Below are positions 46,737 through 56,798 of a DNA stretch of 64,000 nt, one piece after another. The position numbers were made by a program, and so were the translations under genes. The first letter of the stretch is position 1, and each line of letters opens with the position of its first letter. The notes beneath the pieces were generated by a model, which saw only the letters and a program-made list of their open reading frames with translations, searched no databases and was not told the origin of the DNA. The DNA is from Prochlorococcus sp. AG-363-M21 (GTDB lineage: Bacteria; Cyanobacteriota; Cyanobacteriia; PCC-6307; Cyanobiaceae), in the NCBI GenBank assembly GCA_003278305.1, contig QCFU01000004.1, forward strand, positions 16,583-80,582, written 5' to 3'.

Positions 46737-47918
46737 CTAATCGCTTATCCATTTAAGTTTCTCACATTTCCTTTTTTTTAGTAAAGACTTTGCCTGGTTT
46801 TTATCAATACATTCGCTAAGCTCAAGAACTGCTATATGACCCTGTTCATGCAATTTCCTTTGTTCTTCTAATGCATCTTCTATTGACTTGTTTGAACTAA
46901 AAGCAACCAGAACTTTTTCTTGACTAGTATCTTTTATAAAAGTTGCATATTTATTTAGTTCTCTAATTTTATCAATGTAAAAGGCAAAACCTCCTCCAAT
47001 ATGATTATGTGTTTGACTCCCAAATTTCCTTACCAGTTCATCATAACGTCCTCCTCTAGCGATTACGACTGGGGCACTAGTTCCTTCGCAAACTAACTCA
47101 AATATAATTCCAGTATATAAATCAAATAGAGGCTTATATGTTGGATCTAGTTGTATATTAATGTTATACTTTTGGCCTATCGGTTTTATAATATTGAACA
47201 GTCTTTTTAAAGAATTTATTGTATCATTTTCTCCAAATATACTACTTAATTGATTTAAGACCTCTTCAGGCTCTCCTCTTAACTTCTGGATACTTAGCAG
47301 ATTATTCTTTTCCTGTGATGAAATTTCAAGTTTATTAAATTCAACCAAGTCAAAGTTTATAAAAGCTTTATTGATCTTTTCTTGAAGCTTATTTTCATAT
47401 CTAGAAAGGATTAAATTCATTAATGAACTATGTCCTACTAATAATCTCTTGGTAAAGCTATTGTTCAAATTTAAGGATTTAAGCGATTCTAAAAGTAAAT
47501 TTAAGAGTTCAACTTCTATTAACATGTTTTCTGTGCCAAATAATTCAACACTACTTTGAAGGCTTTCTTCAATTGATATCTTTCCATCTATTTCGTCTCT
47601 ACTCTTGAAAACTGTCCCATTTGCCCATAATCTTAGGGGCCTATATTTTTTGGAAAATCTCGTACTAGCAATTCTTATAATTGAGGCAGTCATTTCAGGC
47701 CTTAGACCAACAGGCTCATCAGCAACTATTTTTAATATATCTTTGGTTGATATCCCTCCTCCTGCAATTAAAGTTTGTATCCTTTCAACTTTTGGTGGAG
47801 AGACTTCTTCGTAACCCCATTTTTTATAAATATTTGATAATTGTGAGAGTAGGATTTGATTTTCCTCTACTTGTTGAGGATTTAAGTCTTTAGTTCCTGA
47901 TGCTGGTTTGATAGTCAT
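46737..47918 (-). CDS. hisZ: ATP phosphoribosyltransferase regulatory subunit HisZ
   Basis: A 393-residue protein related to histidyl-tRNA synthetase but without its C-terminal anticodon domain. GLRPEMTASIIRIAS and YYTGIIFELVCEGT-like YTGIIFELVCEGTSAPVVIARGGRYD are retained class-II blocks. HisZ pairs with short HisG in the first step of histidine synthesis. A truncated hisS is less likely, since the length matches HisZ. Confidence 0.88.
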   Translation of the reverse strand: MTIKPASGTKDLNPQQVEENQILLSQLSNIYKKWGYEEVSPPKVERIQTLIAGGGISTKDILKIVADEPVGLRPEMTASIIRIASTRFSKKYRPLRLWANGTVFKSRDEIDGKISIEESLQSSVELFGTENMLIEVELLNLLLESLKSLNLNNSFTKRLLVGHSSLMNLILSRYENKLQEKINKAFINFDLVEFNKLEISSQEKNNLLSIQKLRGEPEEVLNQLSSIFGENDTINSLKRLFNIIKPIGQKYNINIQLDPTYKPLFDLYTGIIFELVCEGTSAPVVIARGGRYDELVRKFGSQTHNHIGGGFAFYIDKIRELNKYATFIKDTSQEKVLVAFSSNKSIEDALEEQRKLHEQGHIAVLELSECIDKNQAKSLLKKRKCEKLKWISD

Positions 47919-47953
47919 GATTTAGATTTAAATATTTTTTGGAGACTTGATAT

Positions 47954-48820
47954 TTAATTGCCACCGTATGAATCTTTTGCTAAAGGATTCACTTTTTTTA
48001 ATTCGTTTTTTAATTCTTTTTCAAGAGTTGGATTACAAGCAAGTATCCTCCCATTATTAAGCTTGAATTCTTCTGATTTGTAATCATTAATTACTCCTCC
48101 AGCCATCTCAACAATTGGAATTCCTGCAGCTAAATCCCATTGAGCTAATCCTCTTTCCCAGTATCCGTCTAAACGACCATTTGCTACAAAGGCTAGATCT
48201 ACAGAAGCAGCGCCCCCTCGTCTCACACCTCTAGTTCTATGCGTAAGATGGCAAAACTCAGCATAATTATTATCTAATAATGTCTGTCTATCGTAGGCAA
48301 AACCAGTTACTAATAAAGAATCTTTTAATGATGCAGTATTTGAAACATTGATTCTTTGGTCATTACAAAAAGATCCTTGAGAAGGAGAAGCAAAATAAAG
48401 CTCGTTTAAAAAAGGTACTGAGATAGCTCCTAATATTGGGTTGCTTTTCCATAAAAGACCTACAGAAGTTGCAAATAGAGGATATCCATGTGCGAAATTT
48501 GTAGTCCCATCTAAAGGGTCAATGCACCATATCAGGTCATTTTGAGAGCCTGAAGCACCACTTTCCTCGGCAAAAATACCAATTTCGGGTGTTTTGTTTT
48601 TGAGAAAACTAATAATTTCTTCCTCTGCCTCAAGATCAGCATTCGTTACAAGGTCTCCAATCCTTCCTTTGTTCTCAATCGTTTCTATTGATCCATAGTG
48701 TTTCATCAGGATATTCCCTCCTCTTATAGCTGCTTCTTTTGCAACCTCAAGGATAGAATCTTGCTTTGAATCTAGAATTTTTGATTCTGAAGCTGCTCTT
48801 TTACAAATGGAATTTCTCAT
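47954..48820 (-). CDS. Inositol monophosphatase family protein
   Basis: A 288-residue protein. FAEESGAS, WCIDPLDGTTNFAHGYP (metal-binding DPLDGT) and AQWDLAAGIPIVEMAGG (WD-x-AAG) are IMPase motifs. Substrates include inositol phosphates, histidinol phosphate and PAP. Next to hisZ, a histidinol-phosphatase role is conceivable but not shown. The start could also lie a few residues further in. Confidence 0.85.
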   Translation of the reverse strand: MRNSICKRAASESKILDSKQDSILEVAKEAAIRGGNILMKHYGSIETIENKGRIGDLVTNADLEAEEEIISFLKNKTPEIGIFAEESGASGSQNDLIWCIDPLDGTTNFAHGYPLFATSVGLLWKSNPILGAISVPFLNELYFASPSQGSFCNDQRINVSNTASLKDSLLVTGFAYDRQTLLDNNYAEFCHLTHRTRGVRRGGAASVDLAFVANGRLDGYWERGLAQWDLAAGIPIVEMAGGVINDYKSEEFKLNNGRILACNPTLEKELKNELKKVNPLAKDSYGGN

Positions 48821-48938
48821 TTACATTTATTTGTTTTCAAATGTCTATTTATTTAGCATAAACGATATCCTAGATTTTAAAGTCATAGATGAATTCTATG
48901 CTTTTACAAGAAAAGGATCTATGTAAAAGATTCTTTTT

Positions 48939-49025
48939 GGAGAGATGGCCGAGCGGTTTAAGGCGCAGCACTGGAAATGCTGTATAGGGGCAACTCTATC
49001 GAGGGTTCGAATCCCTCTCTCTCCG
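48939..49025 (+). tRNA. tRNA-Ser (anticodon GGA)
   Basis: An 87-base cloverleaf with a class-II long variable arm. The acceptor GGAGAGA pairs with TCTCTCC at 49018-49024. The anticodon stem CAGCA/TGCTG encloses CTGGAAA, giving anticodon GGA at 48973-48975 (Ser, UCC/UCU). The T-arm reads GGGTTCGAATCCC. CCA is not encoded. Confidence 0.97.
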
Positions 49026-49104
49026 TAAATACATTTCACGAATAAATTGTCTAATTTGGCTTAAGCCTCAAAATATAAATTCTTTGGAAAAGTAAAGATT
49101 TTAT

Positions 49105-49917
49105 TCATCCAAATCTACCTGAGATGTAGTCCTGTGTTGCTTTTTCAGAAGGTGATTTAAATATAAGCTCTGTATCACCAAATTCAACAAGGTATCCAAC
49201 CTTGCTTCCAGAAGTTCCGTCAATAGCTTCAGCATTATAAAAAGCAGTCATGTCACTAACTCTTAAAGCTTGCTGCATGTTATGAGTGACAATAATAATA
49301 GTAAAACTCTTTTTTAATTCATGCATAGTTTCTTCTATTTTTAAGGTTGAAATGGGATCTAACGCTGAGCAAGGTTCATCCATAAGTATTACATCAGGCT
49401 CTATAGCTATAGTTCTTGCTATACATAATCTTTGCTGTTGACCGCCAGATAAGGAATAACCACTTTGATTTAATTTGTCTTTGCATTCTTCCCATACAGC
49501 TGCTTTCCTAAGAGATTTTTCTACTAATTCATTCATATCACCTTTATACCCATTGACTCTTGCTCCAAAAGCTATGTTTTCATAAATACTTTTAGGGAAT
49601 GGATTAGGTTGTTGAAAAACCATACCAATTCTTCTTCTGACTTCTACTGGGTCTACTTCTGGAGCATATAAATCATTACCTTCAAAAAGAATACGACCTT
49701 TTAATGAACAATCAGGAATAAGGTCATTCATTCTATTGATTGCCCTTAATACAGTCGATTTTCCACATCCAGAAGGGCCGATTAAGGCAGTGACTTTCCC
49801 TTTTGGTATATCACAATAAACATTTCTCACAGCATCTATCTTGCCATATGATATTGATACATTCTGGAGTGATACTGATACATCACATTCATGGCTGTTT
49901 TCAGGAGATCTAGTCAT
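49105..49917 (-). CDS. pstB: Phosphate ABC transporter ATP-binding protein
   Basis: A 270-residue ABC ATPase. Walker [10 protein letters not shown], signature [12 protein letters not shown] and Walker [14 protein letters not shown], with the PstB-typical [12 protein letters not shown] and [12 protein letters not shown]. It is last in a pstC-pstA-pstB run. The binding protein PstS is not in the window. Confidence 0.95.
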   Translation of the reverse strand: MTRSPENSHECDVSVSLQNVSISYGKIDAVRNVYCDIPKGKVTALIGPSGCGKSTVLRAINRMNDLIPDCSLKGRILFEGNDLYAPEVDPVEVRRRIGMVFQQPNPFPKSIYENIAFGARVNGYKGDMNELVEKSLRKAAVWEECKDKLNQSGYSLSGGQQQRLCIARTIAIEPDVILMDEPCSALDPISTLKIEETMHELKKSFTIIIVTHNMQQALRVSDMTAFYNAEAIDGTSGSKVGYLVEFGDTELIFKSPSEKATQDYISGRFG

Positions 49918-49958
49918 GTTTTGGCTAAGAATGTGACTTCACATCATTTGGTATTATA

Positions 49959-50849
49959 TTACTTTTCTGAAGCTAAATTGCTAATGAGTCTGGATATTAT
50001 ATTTATTCCAAGCAAAATAATAACTAGAACAAATGATGCAGCCCATGCTAACTCATTTTGAGCTTCATATGGCTCTAAAGCAAAATTATATATAAGTACT
50101 GATAATGAGCTCATTTCATAAAATATGTCAGAAAAACTAGTTATATGATAAAAAGAAAATAACGCTGTAAATATTAATGGAGCTGTTTCACCAGCTGCTC
50201 TAGCAAGTCCTAAAACAACTCCTGTAGCTATTGATCTAAATGATGCAGGAAGTGTTACATAAACTATAGTTGTGAACATTGAAGCCCCTACACCTAAGGA
50301 AGCATTTCTGAGATCATTAGGAACAAGCTTGAGTCCTTCATCAGTGGTTTTTATTACTGTTGGAAGCATTAATATTGATAAAGCGATTCCACCAGCAATA
50401 CCGCTAAACATACTTCCAAAAATTACTTTAGATACAACGATAACTGCATATACAAAAACACCTGAAATTATAGAAGGCACTCCTGATAATACGTTTGTGC
50501 CAAATCTAATAAAACGAGAAAATGTTCCGTCTTTAGAGTATTCTGAAAGATAAATACCTCCGCCAACTCCAATTGGTATTGATATTAATGATGCTATTCC
50601 CGTCATTATAAATGTTCCTACTATTGCATTACCTATCCCACCTGCATTTTCAAGGTCGTCTCCGGGTGGTTGGGGCTCAAGAATCAATAAATCTAAATTA
50701 ATAAGAGAACCTCCTTTGATTAATACATAAGTGATCACTAGAACAAGTGGTAATACGGCTATTGATGCAAATATCCCTGAGATTAAAGTCAATAATCTAT
50801 TAGAAATATTCCTTGAAAGTTTTGGTTTGTAGTTCAGGTTTCTTTTCAC
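49959..50849 (-). CDS. pstA: Phosphate ABC transporter permease
   Basis: A 296-residue protein with six membrane segments. SIPIGVGGGIYLSEYSK, VPSIISGVFVYA, and the EAA loop LRNASLGVGASMFTTIVYVTLPASFRS fit PstA. It lies between pstC and pstB (33 and 41 bases apart). Confidence 0.95.
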   Translation of the reverse strand: MKRNLNYKPKLSRNISNRLLTLISGIFASIAVLPLVLVITYVLIKGGSLINLDLLILEPQPPGDDLENAGGIGNAIVGTFIMTGIASLISIPIGVGGGIYLSEYSKDGTFSRFIRFGTNVLSGVPSIISGVFVYAVIVVSKVIFGSMFSGIAGGIALSILMLPTVIKTTDEGLKLVPNDLRNASLGVGASMFTTIVYVTLPASFRSIATGVVLGLARAAGETAPLIFTALFSFYHITSFSDIFYEMSSLSVLIYNFALEPYEAQNELAWAASFVLVIILLGINIISRLISNLASEK

Positions 50850-50882
50850 GATAATATAATTATAATGACGAAAATTATTATT

Positions 50883-51827
50883 CTAATATTTTAAGCTTAG
50901 TGACTTAACAATCCATTGAGCAAATATATTAACTATTAAAGTCAGTATCATTAATATAAATGCAGCGTACATAAGTGATGAAACTTGACTTCCATCTGCT
51001 TCACCAAACTGATTTGCAAGCATAGCTGAAATTGTATATCCAGGAGATAATATAGACCAACTAAAATTATTAGAATTTCCAATTATCATTGTTACTGCCA
51101 TTGTTTCACCCATTGCTCTTCCTAATGCAAGCAAGACTCCACCAGTTATCCCTGATATTGCTGCCGGTAAAATAACATTAAATATTGCAGTCCATCTTGT
51201 TGCTCCTATCCCATAAGCAGCTTGTCTAAGTTTGAAAGGAACTTGATTTAGAGAGTCTCTTGAGATAGATGTAATTATTGGCAATATCATTACAACTAAT
51301 ATGAGTATTGCAGGTGCCATTCCTGGTCCAATAGGCTCTGTACTTAAAAATGGTATCCAACCTAAATATTTATATAAAAGTGATAAAAATGGTCTAATAA
51401 AGGGTTCCATTACAAATACAGCCCATAGCCCTAATACAACTGATGGAATTGCCGCAAGTAGTTCTACCATTAAGCCAATAATATTTTTAATGCTTTCAGG
51501 GATAAAGTTTTCAGTTATAAATATTGCTGTTCCAACGCCAAGTGGCACTGCTATTACAAGTGACAATAAAGAAGTAATTAAAGTTCCATAAATTGCTGTA
51601 AACGCACCATATTGATCTGTAACTGGATTCCAGTCTGAAGTAATTAAAAATTTTAATCCATACCTGGCCATTGCTTCTGTCGATTCAAAGAACACAACAA
51701 GCAATATGCTGATCAAAACAAACGCAACCATAGAAGCCATAAATACAGTTAGGCTTTTAAAACCTTTATCGATTATCTTTTCTGGCCTTGTACGATTCCT
51801 AAGTAAGAAATCTTTGTTTGAAGCCAA
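50883..51827 (-). CDS. pstC: Phosphate ABC transporter permease
   Basis: A 314-residue protein. LVIAVPLGVGTAIFITENF, IPSVVLGLWAVFVMEP and the EAA loop LRQAAYGIGATRWTAIFNVILPAA fit PstC. It is first in the pst run and is divergent from dnaK across a 162-base intergenic region. Confidence 0.95.
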   Translation of the reverse strand: MASNKDFLLRNRTRPEKIIDKGFKSLTVFMASMVAFVLISILLVVFFESTEAMARYGLKFLITSDWNPVTDQYGAFTAIYGTLITSLLSLVIAVPLGVGTAIFITENFIPESIKNIIGLMVELLAAIPSVVLGLWAVFVMEPFIRPFLSLLYKYLGWIPFLSTEPIGPGMAPAILILVVMILPIITSISRDSLNQVPFKLRQAAYGIGATRWTAIFNVILPAAISGITGGVLLALGRAMGETMAVTMIIGNSNNFSWSILSPGYTISAMLANQFGEADGSQVSSLMYAAFILMILTLIVNIFAQWIVKSLSLKY

Positions 51828-51847
51828 GGTTAGGATTCGTTTTTTCT

Positions 51848-51875
51848 ATTATAATATTTGAAAATTAGATTAAGC
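51848..51875 (-). promoter_or_regulatory. Candidate promoter and Pho-box half of pstC
   Basis: On the minus strand TATAAT (51848-51853) lies ~21 bases before the pstC start. Upstream of it CTTAATCT (near 51868-51875) fits one cyanobacterial Pho-box repeat (PyTTAAPyPyT). No second repeat at the usual 11-base spacing was found, so PhoB control is only suggested. Confidence 0.35.
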
Positions 51876-51989
51876 ATCTTTTTTTTTTTATCAAGATTAT
51901 TAACGTTATTAATCATCTGTTGGCATCACAAAAAAAAACTTGGTTCTATTCATGAATGAAGTTACCGTGGGGGTTCAATAATTACTGCT

Positions 51990-53987
51990 ATGGGCAGGAT
52001 CGTTGGTATTGATCTAGGAACAACTAACTCTGTAATAGGAGTTCTAGAAGCAGGGCGCCCCTGTGTAATTGCAAATGCAGAAGGGACCCGAACCACTCCT
52101 TCAGTTGTTGGATATACAAAAGATTCAGAATTACTAGTTGGTCAGATGGCACGCCGGCAGTTGGTGCTCAATCCTAAAAACACATATTCAAACCTAAAAA
52201 GATTCGTTGGTAGAGGTTGGGATGAATTGGATGAAAATAGTATTTCTGTGCCTTATACAGTTCGTTCAAATGAACAAGGCAATGTAAGAGTCACTTGCCC
52301 TATCACTGAACGAGAGTATGCCCCAGAAGAACTTGTTGGCAGCATTGTTAGAAAGTTAATTGACGATGCAGAAACTTATTTGGGTGAATCTATTGATTCA
52401 GCTGTTATTACCGTGCCAGCTTATTTTAATGATTCACAACGACAAGCAACCAAAGATGCAGCTCTCCTGGCTGGTATTAGAGTTGAAAGAATCTTAAATG
52501 AGCCAACTGCAGCTGCATTAGCTTATGGCTTTGATAAGAACTCATCTTCGCGAGTACTTGTTTTTGATCTTGGGGGAGGTACTTTCGATGTTTCATTATT
52601 AAATATTTCTAATGGTGTTTTTGATGTTAAAGCCACATCTGGGGATACTCAATTAGGGGGCAACGATTTTGATCAGAAAATTGTTGACTGGATAGCGGAA
52701 GACTTTAAAAAAACACATGAAATTGATCTAAGAAGAGATCGTCAAGCTCTTCAAAGATTGTCTGAAGCTGCAGAAAAAGCTAAACAAGAATTATCAGGGG
52801 TACAATCTACTCAAATTTCATTGCCTTTTATTGCTACTGCTAAAGAAGGACCTCTTCATATTGAAAGGAAATTAGATAGAAATGTTTTTCAAGCACTTTG
52901 CAAAGATCTTTTAGATCGCCTATTAAAACCAGTTGAACGAGTACTTATTGATTCTGGATGGGCTTCAGATGATATAGAAGAAGTCGTTTTAGTTGGTGGA
53001 AGTACTCGAATGCCTATGGTTCAGCAACTTGTTAAGACTTTAATATCAGTTCCCCCTTGCCAATCTGTTAACCCTGATGAGGTTGTGGCAATAGGAGCTG
53101 CTGTTCAAGCTGGAATACTTTCTGGTGAACTTCGTGATCTTTTATTGAATGATGTAACTCCTTTGTCTCTTGGTTTAGAGACAGTTGGTGGTTTGATGAA
53201 AGTTTTAATACCTAGGAATACTCCTATACCAGTTAGACAAGCTGATGTATTTAGTACTTCTGAGGCTAATCAATCCTCTGTAGAGATTCATGTATGGCAA
53301 GGTGAGCGTCAAATGGCTACTGATAACAAATCTCTTGGTAAATTTCGTTTAAGTGGAATCCCTCCAGCTCCAAGAGGGATCCCCCAAGTCCAGGTTGCAT
53401 TTGATATTGATGCTAATGGATTGTTAGAGGTCAGTGCCACTGATAGAACTACAGGCAGAAAGCAATCTGTAAGTATTACTGGTGGTACAAATTTAAATGA
53501 GAATGAAGTTAAAAAAATAATTGAGGAAGCAAAAGAAAAAGCCACAGATGATCGGAGAAAAAGGGCTTCTATAGATCAAAAAAACAATGCTTTAACTTTA
53601 TTAGCTCAGGCTGAGCGTAGGCTCCAAGATGCTTCTATTGAATTAGGTCCTTACTCTGCAGAGCGACAACAGCGAGCCGTTGAAGTTTGCATGAGAGATG
53701 TACAAGACCTCTTGAATGATAATGACCTTTCTGAATTGGATTTGGCAGTTTCCTCTCTTTCGGAAGCTATTTTTGGTTTAAACAAAAGGATATCTGCAGA
53801 AAAAAGAACTGAAAGTAATCCTATACAAGGTATCAAGAATACTTTTGGATCTCTAAAAGATGAATTGTTTTCAGATGATTATTGGGATGATGATGATCCT
53901 TGGGATTATCCTTCTAATAATAGAGAGATAAATAGGCCTAATCGCAGAAGAAATTCTGATAATTGGGATAATGATGTCTACTACTAA
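51990..53987 (+). CDS. dnaK: Hsp70 chaperone DnaK (non-canonical cyanobacterial paralog)
   Basis: A 665-residue protein. IVGIDLGTTNSVIGVLE, LVFDLGGGTFDVSLL and VLVGGSTRMPMVQ are Hsp70 ATPase blocks. The C terminus is acidic then basic (DDYWDDDDPWDYPSNNRE), lacking the usual bacterial tail. This fits the DnaK1/DnaK3-type paralogs of cyanobacteria. The J-protein gene begins inside its last 17 bases, so the two are co-produced. Confidence 0.9.
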   Translation: MGRIVGIDLGTTNSVIGVLEAGRPCVIANAEGTRTTPSVVGYTKDSELLVGQMARRQLVLNPKNTYSNLKRFVGRGWDELDENSISVPYTVRSNEQGNVRVTCPITEREYAPEELVGSIVRKLIDDAETYLGESIDSAVITVPAYFNDSQRQATKDAALLAGIRVERILNEPTAAALAYGFDKNSSSRVLVFDLGGGTFDVSLLNISNGVFDVKATSGDTQLGGNDFDQKIVDWIAEDFKKTHEIDLRRDRQALQRLSEAAEKAKQELSGVQSTQISLPFIATAKEGPLHIERKLDRNVFQALCKDLLDRLLKPVERVLIDSGWASDDIEEVVLVGGSTRMPMVQQLVKTLISVPPCQSVNPDEVVAIGAAVQAGILSGELRDLLLNDVTPLSLGLETVGGLMKVLIPRNTPIPVRQADVFSTSEANQSSVEIHVWQGERQMATDNKSLGKFRLSGIPPAPRGIPQVQVAFDIDANGLLEVSATDRTTGRKQSVSITGGTNLNENEVKKIIEEAKEKATDDRRKRASIDQKNNALTLLAQAERRLQDASIELGPYSAERQQRAVEVCMRDVQDLLNDNDLSELDLAVSSLSEAIFGLNKRISAEKRTESNPIQGIKNTFGSLKDELFSDDYWDDDDPWDYPSNNREINRPNRRRNSDNWDNDVYY

Positions 53988-54888
53988 TACTAATTATTGG
54001 TCAATTTTAGGTATAAAGCCTGGAAGTGATTTAGATCAAATAAAAAGGGCTTTTAGAAAGGAAGCTAGAAAATGGCATCCAGATTTAAATATCAATGATA
54101 TCAATGCAGAGGAGCGTTTTAAACTAGTCAATGAAGCCTACGCTGTTTTATCTGACTCAACAAAAAGAAAACAATGGGAAGAAAATTCTCTTCCAGATGA
54201 TCATTCAGAAGACCTATTTTCAAATGGATTCCCATCTTATTACGATTATATCGAATTAGTTTTAGGAATTAATAGTTCTGATGATTCTGTTAACTCACAA
54301 GAAGAATTAAATATTAATAATGAAGATGACCAATTTTCTTATACAAACAATCTCAATCAAAAACCAACCACTTCTAAAAAGTCTCCTCCACCTATAAAAA
54401 CAAATGTAGACCTTGAAACTATTGTAGATATAAGTCCAGAAGAAGCTTTGCTTGGAGCTGAAGTAGAAGTTGAACTTGCTGATGGAAGTGTTGTCGCAGT
54501 TTCAACACCACCTTTTTCTGGAGATGGTTGGCGATTAAAACTCTCAGGAGTTGCATTAGGCGGTAAAGATCATTTTATTCAACTAAGAGTGCAAACAGAG
54601 GATGGCTTACGAATAGATGGCCTAAGAGTTTTATATCGATTAGAGCTATTCCCGCACGATGCATTGTTTGGTTGTGCTGTTGATGTTCCTACTCTTGATG
54701 GTCCAGTAACCTTACAAGTCCCTCCAAATTCTTCATCAGGGAGGTTATTACGTTTAAGGGGGAGAGGATTGCAATATGATGAATTGCAAGGAGACCAAAT
54801 TGTAGAAATTGTTGTAGTCATCCCTTCAGATCTTAATGAGGCAGAGATAGCTTTATACAGAAGACTACAAGAACTAGCATTTGAGTAA
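53971..54888 (+). CDS. dnaJ: J-domain co-chaperone (DnaJ-like, no zinc fingers)
   Basis: A 305-residue protein. The J domain opens with YWSILGIKPGSDLDQIKRAF and has the HPD motif in KWHPDLN, which stimulates DnaK. Two CTD substrate-binding domains follow (DISPEEALLGAEVEVELADG), without the Cys-rich zinc domain, as in CbpA-like J proteins. It overlaps dnaK by 17 bases. Confidence 0.9.
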   Translation: MMSTTNTNYWSILGIKPGSDLDQIKRAFRKEARKWHPDLNINDINAEERFKLVNEAYAVLSDSTKRKQWEENSLPDDHSEDLFSNGFPSYYDYIELVLGINSSDDSVNSQEELNINNEDDQFSYTNNLNQKPTTSKKSPPPIKTNVDLETIVDISPEEALLGAEVEVELADGSVVAVSTPPFSGDGWRLKLSGVALGGKDHFIQLRVQTEDGLRIDGLRVLYRLELFPHDALFGCAVDVPTLDGPVTLQVPPNSSSGRLLRLRGRGLQYDELQGDQIVEIVVVIPSDLNEAEIALYRRLQELAFE

Positions 54889-54927
54889 TAATCAACTTAA
54901 ACTAATACTTAGATTATTTTAATAAAA

Positions 54928-55320
54928 ATGTTGATTCATATTTTACTTTATGAAATTGAAGGAGGTGATGAAGGTATCCATTCAATCGAAATCAATGGAA
55001 ATACAATAGTACTTATGTTTGAGGAAAAAGATGATGCTGAAAGATATTGTGGATTATTAGAAGCTCAAGATTTCCCTAAACCTAGTATTCAATTAATAGA
55101 CAGAGAAGAAGTTGAGGTTTTTTGTGATAACTCAGGTTATGAAACAAGATTTGTAAAGAAAGGCTTTATACCTAAAACAGACGAAGAAAGACTGCTTTTA
55201 ACTCCTCCACAAAGAAATTTAGATGTTTCTTCCTGGGATAGTAAGGAAACAAAAGATAATTTAAATAATTTTACCAATGAAATTGAGATATATAGAAAGA
55301 AGTTAGAAGATTTAATTTAA
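54928..55320 (+). CDS. DUF3110 protein
   Basis: A 130-residue protein. HILLYEIEGGDEGIHSIEI, VLMFEEKDDAERYCGLLEAQDFP and IDREEVEVFC fit DUF3110, a cyanobacterial/plastid family of unknown function. The C-terminal helical extension is less conserved. It lies 39 bases after dnaJ and 10 bases before murQ. Confidence 0.85.
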   Translation: MLIHILLYEIEGGDEGIHSIEINGNTIVLMFEEKDDAERYCGLLEAQDFPKPSIQLIDREEVEVFCDNSGYETRFVKKGFIPKTDEERLLLTPPQRNLDVSSWDSKETKDNLNNFTNEIEIYRKKLEDLI

Positions 55321-55330
55321 TCATAACTAT

Positions 55331-56254
55331 ATGAAAAATAATTTGAAAAAAGAATCTGTGGATAGAGGAAATCTTTCTACTGAAAGGATAAACGAAAATT
55401 CAAAAAATTTAGATAAGTTAAATACAGAAGATTTAGTAAGTCTATTTTCTGAAGAAGATATTATTCCACAGTTAGCTGTATCTAGAGTAAAGACTGAGCT
55501 TGTAGAAGCAATAGATGAAATTGCTAGAAGATTAGAAAATAAAGGTCACTTGTTTTATATAGGAGCAGGAACATCTGGTAGATTAGGAATCTTAGACGCA
55601 TCGGAATGTCCTCCTACATTCTGTACTCCACCTGATCTGGTTCAAGGTATTATTGCTGGAGGTATTAATTCTTTAGTAAAGAGTTCTGAAGGATTAGAAG
55701 ATAGAGAAGATTTATCAATAAATGATCTTGTCTCTAAAGGTTTTTCAGGTAAAGATTGTCTTATTGGAATTACAGCAGGAGGCACAACACCCTATGTTAT
55801 CTCAGCCTTAAGTCATTCTATGTCTATTGGAGCATTAACAATAGGTATATCATGTGTACCAAAAGATCAAGCTTTTATACCTTGCAATATTGATATTAGA
55901 TTACTAACAGGACCTGAAATTCTTGCCGGTTCAACAAGATTAAAGGCTGGAACGGCAACAAAAATGACTCTAAACATTATATCAACCTGTGTAATGGTAA
56001 AACTAGGAAAAGTGTTTGGGAATAGAATGGTTGACCTTTCGCCAACGAATAATAAACTTATAGACAGATCAATAAGAATTTTGTCAGATATAACTTCTAT
56101 TGATCGTAAGAATGCAGAAGATTTGCTTAATAAGTGTGACGGCTCACTTAAACTAGCTATTTTAAAATCACTTTCAGGTTTGGATATCAATTCATGTAGA
56201 AAGCTTTTAAAAGATAGTCATTATAAACTTAATAAAGCTTTAGATAACCTATAA
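55331..56254 (+). CDS. murQ: N-acetylmuramic acid 6-phosphate etherase
   Basis: A 307-residue protein with a SIS sugar-phosphate fold. FYIGAGTSGRLGILDASECPPTF and GITAGGTTPYVISAL are MurQ signatures. It splits MurNAc-6-P into GlcNAc-6-P and lactate during peptidoglycan recycling. It ends the dnaK-dnaJ-DUF3110-murQ run. Confidence 0.95.
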   Translation: MKNNLKKESVDRGNLSTERINENSKNLDKLNTEDLVSLFSEEDIIPQLAVSRVKTELVEAIDEIARRLENKGHLFYIGAGTSGRLGILDASECPPTFCTPPDLVQGIIAGGINSLVKSSEGLEDREDLSINDLVSKGFSGKDCLIGITAGGTTPYVISALSHSMSIGALTIGISCVPKDQAFIPCNIDIRLLTGPEILAGSTRLKAGTATKMTLNIISTCVMVKLGKVFGNRMVDLSPTNNKLIDRSIRILSDITSIDRKNAEDLLNKCDGSLKLAILKSLSGLDINSCRKLLKDSHYKLNKALDNL

Positions 56255-56316
56255 TTTTCTTTATATAGACATTTAACGACAACTTTATTATATTTATTAG
56301 TATCTATTATTTCCCC

Positions 56317-56757
56317 ATGACAAAAGCTTTGATGGATACTGATGCAGGTCAGATTAATATAGAGTTCTTCTCTGATGATGCACCTAATACAGTCTCCAAT
56401 TTTATCAAATTAGCAAAAGAAGGCTTCTATGATGGATTGTCTTTCCATAGGGTCATTCCTGGTTTTATGGCACAAGGAGGCTGCCCAAACACTAGAGAAG
56501 GAGAAAATGGAATGCCTGGTACTGGAGGTCCTGGTTATACCATAGATTGTGAAATCAATGATAAAAAGCATTTAGCAGGGTCTCTTTCAATGGCTCATGC
56601 AGGTAAAGATACAGGAGGAAGTCAGTTTTTCTTGGTTCACGAACCTCAACCTCACTTGGATGGGGTGCATACAGTTTTTGGTACTACGCCAGACATAAAT
56701 GTTGTTCTTGCAATAAAGAGTGGAACTCGTATAAATAAAGTTTCAATTTTAAATTGA
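56317..56757 (+). CDS. Cyclophilin-type peptidyl-prolyl isomerase
   Basis: A 146-residue protein. [48 protein letters not shown] and [10 protein letters not shown] are the cyclophilin blocks; the catalytic Arg is in FHRVIPGF. There is no signal peptide, so it acts in the cytoplasm. Confidence 0.95.
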   Translation: MTKALMDTDAGQINIEFFSDDAPNTVSNFIKLAKEGFYDGLSFHRVIPGFMAQGGCPNTREGENGMPGTGGPGYTIDCEINDKKHLAGSLSMAHAGKDTGGSQFFLVHEPQPHLDGVHTVFGTTPDINVVLAIKSGTRINKVSILN

Positions 56758-56798
56758 TATTAAATAAAAATATTATTTAAACCTATCTTTTTTTTAAT

